Positions 58,464 to 64,000 of a stretch of DNA of 64,000 nucleotides are shown here, in pieces (positions within the stretch are counted from its first letter, which is position 1; each line of letters opens with the position of its first letter). The notes under the pieces are model-generated. The model saw only the letters and a list, made by a program, of their open reading frames with translations, was not told where the DNA came from and did not search any database. A program made the translations under genes and the position numbers. This DNA comes from Nocardioides flavus (ex Wang et al. 2016) (GTDB lineage: Bacteria > Actinomycetota > Actinomycetes > Propionibacteriales > Nocardioidaceae), in NCBI RefSeq assembly GCF_014653115.1, contig NZ_BNAD01000001.1:310001-374000 (forward strand), written 5' to 3'.

Positions 58464-58484
58464 TGTGACACCATTACTGTCACA
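58464..58484. promoter_or_regulatory. Palindromic MerR-type operator between fadA and its regulator
   Basis: TGTGACA (58464-58470) and TGTCACA (58478-58484) form a perfect 7-bp inverted repeat with a 7-bp spacer, 10 nt upstream of the fadA ATG and 62 nt upstream of the regulator GTG. It is the most AT-rich patch in the gap. A MerR dimer site serving both divergent genes is the likely meaning. Confidence 0.65.
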
Positions 58485-58545
58485 GTCCAACAGGTGTGGC
58501 GCAGGTCACCCGGGTCCGGGACGAGCGGCACGAGAGGATGGGCGG

Positions 58546-59136
58546 GTGGACACCGAGCTGCTGACGCTGGACGAGCTGACGGAGCGTACGGGCGTGAGCG
58601 CGCGCAACGTGCGCTTCTACGCCTCCCGCGGGCTCGTCCCCGCACCCGTGCGCCGCGGCCGCTCGGGCTACTACGGGCCCGACCACATCGCGCGGCTCGA
58701 GCTGGTCCGCGAGCTGCAGGGCCACGGCTTCACGCTCTCGGCCATCGAGAAGTACGTCGAGCGGATCCCCGCGACCGCCACCCCCTCCGACATCGCACGC
58801 CACCTCTCGCTGCTGGCGCCGGTGACCGGCGACCGCGACGTCGACGTGTCGGGCGACCTGTCGGGGATGGGCATCTCCCCCGACGCGGCCCAGGCGGTGG
58901 CGGAGGTCTACGCCGCGCACGGCCGCCAGGTCGCCGAGGAGCTCTCGGAGATCGTGCGCACCAAGGTGTGGCCGCAGTTCCGCGAGGCCGGCTACACCGC
59001 CGAGCAGCTGCGTGAGTTCATCCACCGGCTCAAGCCGCTGACCATCGCCGGCCTGGTCACGGCCTACGAGCAGGCGATCGACGAGAGCCACGCGGCGTAC
59101 GAGAGGAAGCAGCCGGGCGAGGCGCCCCCGACCTGA
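58546..59136 (+). CDS. MerR-family transcriptional regulator of the fadAB genes
   Basis: A 196-residue regulator. The N-terminal MerR helix-turn-helix reads TLDELTERTGVSARNVRFYASRGLVPAP with the wing RRGRSGYYGPDHIARLELV; the following helix is RELQGHGFTLSAIEKYVERI. The C-terminal part is long for MerR and has no metal Cys, so an organic effector such as an acyl-CoA is likely (inference). GAGAGGA lies 7 nt before the GTG. Its last 80 bp overlap the end of the convergent membrane protein gene. Confidence 0.87.
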   Translation: MDTELLTLDELTERTGVSARNVRFYASRGLVPAPVRRGRSGYYGPDHIARLELVRELQGHGFTLSAIEKYVERIPATATPSDIARHLSLLAPVTGDRDVDVSGDLSGMGISPDAAQAVAEVYAAHGRQVAEELSEIVRTKVWPQFREAGYTAEQLREFIHRLKPLTIAGLVTAYEQAIDESHAAYERKQPGEAPPT

Positions 59137-59809
59137 GAGTCCACCCCGTCCAGGCGACGACGACGAGGGCCAGCACCGCCCGCTGCCAGCTGACCGCGCC
59201 GGCGACGACGTACGCCCCCGCGGTCACGGCGACCAGCCACCCGGGCGCGGGGCCGGGGCGCGGTCGCACGAGGTCGTGGGCGAGCACCGCGAAGCCCGCC
59301 AGCGCGAACGCGGTCGCTGCCACGACGAGGCCGTCGAGCAGCGGCACGGCGAGGGCGAGCAGCGCCAGGCTCGCGCCGACGTCGAGGCCGGGGTCGCGGC
59401 GGCGCAGCTCGAGGAGGAGGACCACGAGGCCGACGACGGCGAGGAAGTCCCACGCGTCCAGGGCGCGCACGAGGCGTACGTCGTCGGCCCCGCCCCCCAG
59501 GTCGAGGACGAGCACCGCGACGGTGAGCACCTGCCCCACGGTGAACAACGCGACCGCGAGCACGGTCAGCGCGTGCCGGCCGAGGATCGCGGCCAGCGAC
59601 GCGACCGCTCCGAGGAGCGCAACCGCGCTCGCGAGCAGCACGGCGTGACTGGCCACCCACGCCGCCGGGTGCGAGCCGTCGACCGCGGGCCGCGCGTGGC
59701 TCCAGCGCAGCCACGCCTGCCCCAGCAGCTGGGTGGCCGCGGCGGTGACGAGGAGGGTGGCGGCGGCGCGGCGTACGGACGGCGAGGCGGCGAGGGGCGT
59801 CGGGCTCAC
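59057..59809 (-). CDS. Integral membrane protein of unknown function
   Basis: About 250 residues with seven or so hydrophobic segments (AAATLLVTAAATQLLGQAWL, HAVLLASAVALLGAVASLAAIL, LTVLAVALFTVGQVLTVAVLVLDL, FLAVVGLVVLLLEL, GASLALLALAVPLLDGLVVAATAFALAGFAVLA and two more). I recognise no family. The GTG at 59809 gives a short N-terminus before TM1. Its Arg-rich last 27 residues are encoded antisense to the MerR gene; a real end inside that overlap is supported only by the lack of an earlier stop. Confidence 0.65.
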   Translation of the reverse strand: MSPTPLAASPSVRRAAATLLVTAAATQLLGQAWLRWSHARPAVDGSHPAAWVASHAVLLASAVALLGAVASLAAILGRHALTVLAVALFTVGQVLTVAVLVLDLGGGADDVRLVRALDAWDFLAVVGLVVLLLELRRRDPGLDVGASLALLALAVPLLDGLVVAATAFALAGFAVLAHDLVRPRPGPAPGWLVAVTAGAYVVAGAVSWQRAVLALVVVAWTGWTLRSGAPRPAASSRTPRGSRRSPARRP

Positions 59810-59950
59810 CGGCCCATCATGGTGCAGCGGAGCCGGACGGGGCGCGCACCTCGTCCCGTCCGCCCGGGTGTCGTCACCGTGACCGGGAGGATGGAAGGCT
59901 GTCGAGGTGCTGGCCCGTCCTCGACCCTGCGACCCCGACCCCGAACGCCG

Positions 59951-61273
59951 ATGACCGGGGGCGCGGTCTACCTCATCCTGGGCCTGTCGCTGCTCGTGAC
60001 GACGGTCCTCCCCCACGTGAGCCGGCGTGTGGCCCTCTCGCCGCCGATGGTGCTCGTCGGCATCGGGCTCGTCGTCGGCCTGCTCCCCCTCGGCGAGGAC
60101 ATCAGCCTGCAGCCGGAGGACAACCGCGAGCTCATCACCCACGTCACCGAGTTCACCGTGCTGGTCTCGCTCATGGGCGTCGGTCTCGCGATCGACCGGG
60201 TCCTCGACGTGCGGTCCTGGCGGTCGTGGCGCTCGTGGTCGCCGGTGTGGCGGCTGCTGCTCGTCACGATGCCGCTGACGATCCTCGGCACGATGCTCCT
60301 CGGGTGGTGGGTGGCGGGCCTCGCCCCCGCCGTGGCGCTCCTGCTCGGCGCGGTCCTCGCCCCCACCGACCCCGTGCTGGCCTCCGACGTCCAGGTCGGC
60401 GAGCCGCTCACGGAGGACGTCGCCGAGGCCGAGGAGCACGAGGGCGTCGAGGAGGACGACGACATCCGGTTCGCCCTCACCGCCGAGGCGGGGCTCAACG
60501 ACGGTCTCGCCTTCCCCTTCGTCCACCTCGCGCTCCTGCTCCTCGCCGGCGGGATCGGGCTCGCGGAGGCCGTCACGTGGGTCGGCTGGTACGTCGTCGG
60601 CAAGATCGCGCTCGGCCTGGCCGTGGGGTGGGGTGCGGGGTGGCTCTTCGGCCGGCAGGCCTTCCACGCCAGGAACGAGAACCTCCGGTTGGCCGACGCC
60701 GGCGAGCCGCTCCTCGCGCTCGCCGCCCTGCTGACGTCGTACGGCGCCGCCGAGCTCGTCGGGGGCTACGGCTTCCTCGCGGTCTTCACGTGCGCGGTGG
60801 GCCTGCGCTCCTCCGAGCGCGGCCACTCCTACCAGCGCGCGATGCACGCCGTCGTCGAGCGCCTCGAGCGGTTGATGACGCTGCTGGTGCTGCTGCTGCT
60901 CGGCATGGCGATGACCCGCGGCCTGCTGGACCACCTCGACTGGCGCGGCGTCGGGGTGGCGCTGGCGCTCGTGCTCGTCGTGCGGCCGCTGGCCGGCTTC
61001 GTGGCGCTGGCCGTACGGCCCCGCGACGAGCGGGAGGACGGGGGGCTCGACCGCGGCGAGGTCATGGCCGTGTCGTTCTTCGGGGTGCGCGGCGTGGGTT
61101 CGCTCTACTACCTGGGCTACGCCGTCACCCACGAGCACGTGCCGGACGAGCCGTGGCTGTGGTCGACGGTCGCCTTCACCGTCATCGTCTCGGTGCTGCT
61201 GCACGGCGTGACCGCCACACCGGCGATGGACCGGATCGACGCCCGCCGCGGCCGCACCGGCGCGCGCGGATGA
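59951..61273 (+). CDS. CPA1-type Na+(K+)/H+ antiporter
   Basis: A 440-residue membrane antiporter with about 12 helices. The unwound helix motif GAVLAPTDPVLASDVQ and the ND motif AEAGLNDGLAFPFV are those of the NhaP/CPA1 family, with the ion-binding Asp in LNDG. An acidic loop (EDVAEAEEHEGVEEDDD) lies between them. It exchanges monovalent cations for protons. A Arg/Glu-rich loop near 380 precedes the last helices. The ATG at 59951 starts the first helix region. Confidence 0.9.
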   Translation: MTGGAVYLILGLSLLVTTVLPHVSRRVALSPPMVLVGIGLVVGLLPLGEDISLQPEDNRELITHVTEFTVLVSLMGVGLAIDRVLDVRSWRSWRSWSPVWRLLLVTMPLTILGTMLLGWWVAGLAPAVALLLGAVLAPTDPVLASDVQVGEPLTEDVAEAEEHEGVEEDDDIRFALTAEAGLNDGLAFPFVHLALLLLAGGIGLAEAVTWVGWYVVGKIALGLAVGWGAGWLFGRQAFHARNENLRLADAGEPLLALAALLTSYGAAELVGGYGFLAVFTCAVGLRSSERGHSYQRAMHAVVERLERLMTLLVLLLLGMAMTRGLLDHLDWRGVGVALALVLVVRPLAGFVALAVRPRDEREDGGLDRGEVMAVSFFGVRGVGSLYYLGYAVTHEHVPDEPWLWSTVAFTVIVSVLLHGVTATPAMDRIDARRGRTGARG

Positions 61274-61300
61274 GCCCCGCTGCTGGCGCGGGCTGACACG

Positions 61301-62206
61301 ATGGTCGCCATGGCCACCGTTCTCGTGACCGGCGCAACCGGCTTCATCGGCCGCCGGCTCGTCCCCGCCCTGCTCGACGCCGGGCACGACGTCCGCGCAA
61401 TGACGCGACGTCCCGACTCCTACGACGGGCCCGGCGAGCCGGTCGGCGCCGACGTGGCGGACCGTGCGTCGCTCGACGCGGCGCTGCGCGGGGTCGACGT
61501 CGCGGTCTACCTCGTGCACTCCCTCGACGACCCCGACTTCGAGCGCAAGGACGCCGAAGCGGCGCGCAACTTCAGCGCGGCCGCCGCGGGTGCCGGGGTG
61601 AAGCAGATCGTCTACATGGGCGGCCTCGGCGACGACGACGACGACCTGTCGGCGCACCTGCGCTCGCGCCGCGAGGTCGAGCACCTGCTCGGCGGCGACG
61701 GCGTGCCGGTCACGGTGCTGCGGGCCGCGATCGTGGTCGGCCACGGCGGCATCTCGTGGGAGATCACCCGTCAGCTGGTCAAGAACCTGCCGGCGATGGT
61801 GGTGCCCAAGTGGGTGCACACGCGCACCCAGCCGATCGCGCTCGACGACGTCGTCCGCTACGTCGTCGGCGTCGTCGACCACCCCGACGCCATCGGCCGG
61901 GTCTTCGAGATCGGTGGCACCGAGCAGCTGACCTACCTCGAGATGATGGAGGTCGCCGGCGAGCTCATCAACGGCCGCTCGATCCCGATCGTCACGGTCC
62001 CGGTGCTCACGCCGCGGCTGTCGTCACGCTGGCTCGCGCTCGTCACCGACGTCGACGCCACGACCGGGCGCAACCTCATCGACTCGATGTCGCACGAGGT
62101 CGTCGTGAAGGACACCTCGATCCGCGACGTCGTGCCGGGCGAGCCGCTGTCCTACCGCGAGTCCGTACGCCGGGCGCTGGCCGAGCGCGAGGCCGCCGGC
62201 GCCTGA
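61301..62206 (+). CDS. NAD(P)H-binding atypical SDR (NmrA/Ycf39-like)
   Basis: A 301-residue protein. The N-terminal Rossmann motif is VLVTGATGFIGRRLVPALLDAGHDVRAMTRRP, then VYLVHSLDD, VYMGGLG in place of the usual catalytic Tyr/Ser motif, and SRREVEHLL. The C-terminal half contains FEIGGTEQLTYLEMMEVAGELI. Members are NADPH-binding regulators or reductases; no catalytic YxxxK was found. Two ATGs (61301 and 61310) are possible starts; the second starts right at the first beta-strand. Confidence 0.83.
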   Translation: MVAMATVLVTGATGFIGRRLVPALLDAGHDVRAMTRRPDSYDGPGEPVGADVADRASLDAALRGVDVAVYLVHSLDDPDFERKDAEAARNFSAAAAGAGVKQIVYMGGLGDDDDDLSAHLRSRREVEHLLGGDGVPVTVLRAAIVVGHGGISWEITRQLVKNLPAMVVPKWVHTRTQPIALDDVVRYVVGVVDHPDAIGRVFEIGGTEQLTYLEMMEVAGELINGRSIPIVTVPVLTPRLSSRWLALVTDVDATTGRNLIDSMSHEVVVKDTSIRDVVPGEPLSYRESVRRALAEREAAGA

Positions 62207-62218
62207 CCCGGCAGCGCG

Positions 62219-62236
62219 GCCGGCGGCTCCGCCGGC
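62219..62236. terminator. Shared hairpin between convergent genes
   Basis: GCCGGCG (62219-62225) and CGCCGGC (62230-62236) pair perfectly around GCTC, filling most of the 30 bp between the two convergent stop codons. It can work for both strands. Confidence 0.5.
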
Positions 62237-62923
62237 TCAGGCGAACAGCAGCGGTAGCACGAAGAGCATCGACAGCGACCAGGTGATGTGGGTGAGGATC
62301 GGCGCCAGCACGCCGCCGCTCGCCCGCCGCTCCAGGCCGCACACCGCGCCGATCACGATCGCGGCGAAGCCCAGCATGATGTTGCCCGTCGCGAGGGTCG
62401 CCACGACGTAGGCGAGCGTCGTCCACAGCACCGGGTGGCGCGGGATCGCGGCGTACATCGCGCCGCGGAAGAAGAGCTCCTCGGCGATGCCGTTGAAGAA
62501 CGTGATGATCGCCAGCACGGTCAGCGAGCCCTCGTCGGCGTACGCCAGGACCGAGCTGACGTAGTCGGCGAGCGGCTCGATCTCGCGCACCACCAGCGCG
62601 CCCAGGACGAAGATCCCCACCAGCAGCAGGCCGAGCAGGATCGGCGCCACCACCGGCCGGATCAGGCCCTCCCCGTGCGCGATGCGGCCCAGGTGCAGGC
62701 GCCCGGACAGGAACGCGCCGGCGGCCCACACGCCCGCCAGGACGACGGCGGCGACGTAGAAGACGTTGCTGCCCGGCTCGAGGCGCAGCGACCAGCCGAG
62801 GACAGCGGCACCGACCAGGACGACGACGGCGGCGACGAGCTGGCGTCGACGGAAGGCGGCGTCGGTGTCGCGCTGGTCGCGCGGCACCACGTCCCACAGC
62901 GAGCGCCGGATGAAGGTCCGCAT
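62237..62923 (-). CDS. CPBP-family intramembrane metalloprotease
   Basis: A 228-residue membrane protein with about six helices. The protease motif is IAEELFFRGAMYAAI (EExxxR) with a second conserved region GFAAIVIGAVCGLERR and the His of LAPILTHITWSLSM. Members are Rce1-like proteases or bacteriocin self-immunity proteins; the substrate is unknown. The ATG at 62923 follows the LLM oxidoreductase stop on the same strand after 10 bp, so they may be cotranscribed. Confidence 0.88.
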   Translation of the reverse strand: MRTFIRRSLWDVVPRDQRDTDAAFRRRQLVAAVVVLVGAAVLGWSLRLEPGSNVFYVAAVVLAGVWAAGAFLSGRLHLGRIAHGEGLIRPVVAPILLGLLLVGIFVLGALVVREIEPLADYVSSVLAYADEGSLTVLAIITFFNGIAEELFFRGAMYAAIPRHPVLWTTLAYVVATLATGNIMLGFAAIVIGAVCGLERRASGGVLAPILTHITWSLSMLFVLPLLFA

Positions 62924-62933
62924 GGCCTCCAGC

Positions 62934-63998
62934 CTAGGAGCCCGCCAACAGCTCGCGGACGCGCGGGACGACTTCCTCGCCGTAGAGCCGTACGGACTCC
63001 AGGCGCTGGTCGTGCGGCAGGGAGCCGACGGAGTACTTCAGCTGGAAGCGCGAGAGGCCGAGCGTGCGGGCGGCCCAGGCGATCTTCTGCGCGACCGTCT
63101 CCGGCGAGCCGACGAACAGCGCGCCCTGCGGGCTCGCGGCCTGCTCGAACTGGATCCGGGAGTACGGCGGCCAGCCGCGCTCGCGGCCGAGGCGGGTGTA
63201 GAGGTCGGCCTGGTGGGGGTAGAGCTGCTCGCGCGCCTCCTCGTCCGTCGCGGCGACGTGACCGGGCGAGTGCATGCCCACCGGCAGCTCGGGCAGCTCC
63301 ATGCGGCGCAGCGCGTCGCGGTAGAGGTCGGCGAGCTGGACGAAGGCGGCCGGCGAGCCGCCGATGACCGCGAGCATGAGCGGCATGCCGTACTGCGCGG
63401 CGCGCACCACCGACTGCGGGGTGCCGCCGACGCCGATCCACGCCGGCAGCCGGCCCGCGGCGGTCGTCGGGAAGACCTGCTTGTCGACCAGCGGCGGGCG
63501 GACGGTGCCCTCCCAGGTCACCGGCTCCTCGCGCTGGAGCGCGGCGAAGAGGTCGAGCTTCTCGGCGAAGAGCCGGTCGTAGTCGGACAGCTCGAGGCCG
63601 AACAGGCCGAAGGACTCGATGAACGAGCCCCGGCCCAGCTGCACCTCCGCGCGTCCGCCGGACACGGCGTCGAGGGTGGCGAAGCGCTGGTAGACCCTGA
63701 TCGGGTCGTCGGAGGAGAGCACGGTGACGCCGCTGCCGAGCCGGATCCGCTCGGTCTGCCCGGCGATGGCGGCCAGGACGACGTCGGGCGCGGAGATGGC
63801 GTAGTCGGGGCGGTGGTGCTCACCGAGGCCGATGTAGTCGATGCCGACCCGGTCGGCGAGGACCGCCTCGGCCACGACCTCGCGCAACGTCTGCGGGTGG
63901 TTGCCCGGCGCGCCGTCGAGCGACGCGTCGCCGAACGTGTCGAGGCCCAGGGTGGGCCGCTCGCGCGTACCGAGGACGCTGTGGTCGAAGTCGGGCAT
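62934..63998 (-). CDS. LLM-class (luciferase-like) flavin-dependent oxidoreductase
   Basis: A 354-residue TIM-barrel flavoprotein. IGLGEHHRPDYAISAPDVVLAAIAGQTERIRLGSGVTVLSSDDPIRVYQRFATLD is a clear luciferase-like (LuxA/MsnO3-type) N-terminal half, followed by RAEVQLGRGSF and WIGVGGTPQSV. FMN or coenzyme F420 could be the cofactor; the sequence does not decide. The substrate is unknown. It starts at 63998, two bases from the window end, so its promoter lies outside. Confidence 0.9.
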   Translation of the reverse strand: MPDFDHSVLGTRERPTLGLDTFGDASLDGAPGNHPQTLREVVAEAVLADRVGIDYIGLGEHHRPDYAISAPDVVLAAIAGQTERIRLGSGVTVLSSDDPIRVYQRFATLDAVSGGRAEVQLGRGSFIESFGLFGLELSDYDRLFAEKLDLFAALQREEPVTWEGTVRPPLVDKQVFPTTAAGRLPAWIGVGGTPQSVVRAAQYGMPLMLAVIGGSPAAFVQLADLYRDALRRMELPELPVGMHSPGHVAATDEEAREQLYPHQADLYTRLGRERGWPPYSRIQFEQAASPQGALFVGSPETVAQKIAWAARTLGLSRFQLKYSVGSLPHDQRLESVRLYGEEVVPRVRELLAGS

Positions 63999-64000
63999 GA

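Noticed and set aside
59057-61882. 941-residue minus-strand frame opposite the antiporter gene
   Set aside because: Only the last 250 residues (from 59809) are membrane-protein-like. The rest is antisense to the antiporter and the SDR gene and is His/Asp/Arg-rich shadow.

Overview
The window is about 70% GC or higher by eye. Start codons are mixed ATG/GTG, coding is dense, and many neighbouring genes are coupled by 4-nt ATGA or GTGA overlaps. Gene content (HelD, MprAB-like two-component pair, SigK/RskA, mycothiol-type DinB-fold proteins, no glutathione genes) points to an actinobacterium. The small dispersed palindromes and overall gene set look most like Nocardioides or a close relative; this placement is recognition, not a search result. 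No rRNA, tRNA, CRISPR, IS element or prophage was seen.

Layout. 0.2-5.2 kb: a giant secreted repeat protein with a terminal LPDTG. 5.5-8.3 kb: a glutathionyl-hydroquinone reductase-like protein, a HisC/Pat aminotransferase and a VanZ-like membrane protein. 8.35-12.4 kb: a coupled holin-like/LMW-PTP/fructosamine-kinase operon, then an MprAB-like two-component system. 12.4-18.2 kb: PabB and PabA, a lipoprotein sulfatase and a PhzE-like TrpE-TrpG fusion. 18.3-24.6 kb: a sugar epimerase, a GH16-like enzyme, HelD, a membrane protein, an SDR and an enoyl-CoA hydratase.

24.8-34.0 kb is the most striking region. A molybdopterin oxidoreductase, a FAS1 lipoprotein, SigK, RskA, an FAD oxidoreductase fused to DUF1365, two cyclopropane-fatty-acid-synthase paralogues and a DUF1295 protein lie head to tail. 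This mirrors the M. tuberculosis sigK locus plus its mpt70/mpt83 targets. Two copies of a SigK-type promoter (CCATCC, 15 bp, CCGAAC) lie upstream of the molybdo-enzyme and the FAS1 gene; the first predicts a leaderless mRNA.

34-38.7 kb holds a second ECF-type sigma factor with a probable membrane partner, a cupin, a PIMT-like methyltransferase, an acyltransferase-like membrane protein and small genes. 38.7-48.3 kb is one eight-gene operon led by a TetR regulator: a DinB-like protein, AtuA, two acyl-CoA dehydrogenases, an SRPBCC protein and both subunits of a biotin-dependent acyl-CoA carboxylase. It resembles acyclic-terpene or branched acyl-CoA catabolism. 48.4-54.8 kb carries two ABC systems, one under a PadR regulator with a clear palindromic operator. 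54.9-59.1 kb is fadB-fadA with a divergent MerR regulator and a shared palindrome. 59-64 kb holds a membrane protein, a CPA1 antiporter, an NAD(P)-binding protein, a CPBP protease and an LLM flavin oxidoreductase.

Throughout the window lie short inverted-repeat elements of several families, some with nested or duplicated arms. At least four copies sit inside reading frames, in pabB, at two places in the carboxylase beta gene, and at the N-terminus of atuA. They keep the frame and add 12-30 residues. This dispersed palindrome system, together with the SigK locus, is what most deserves a second look.
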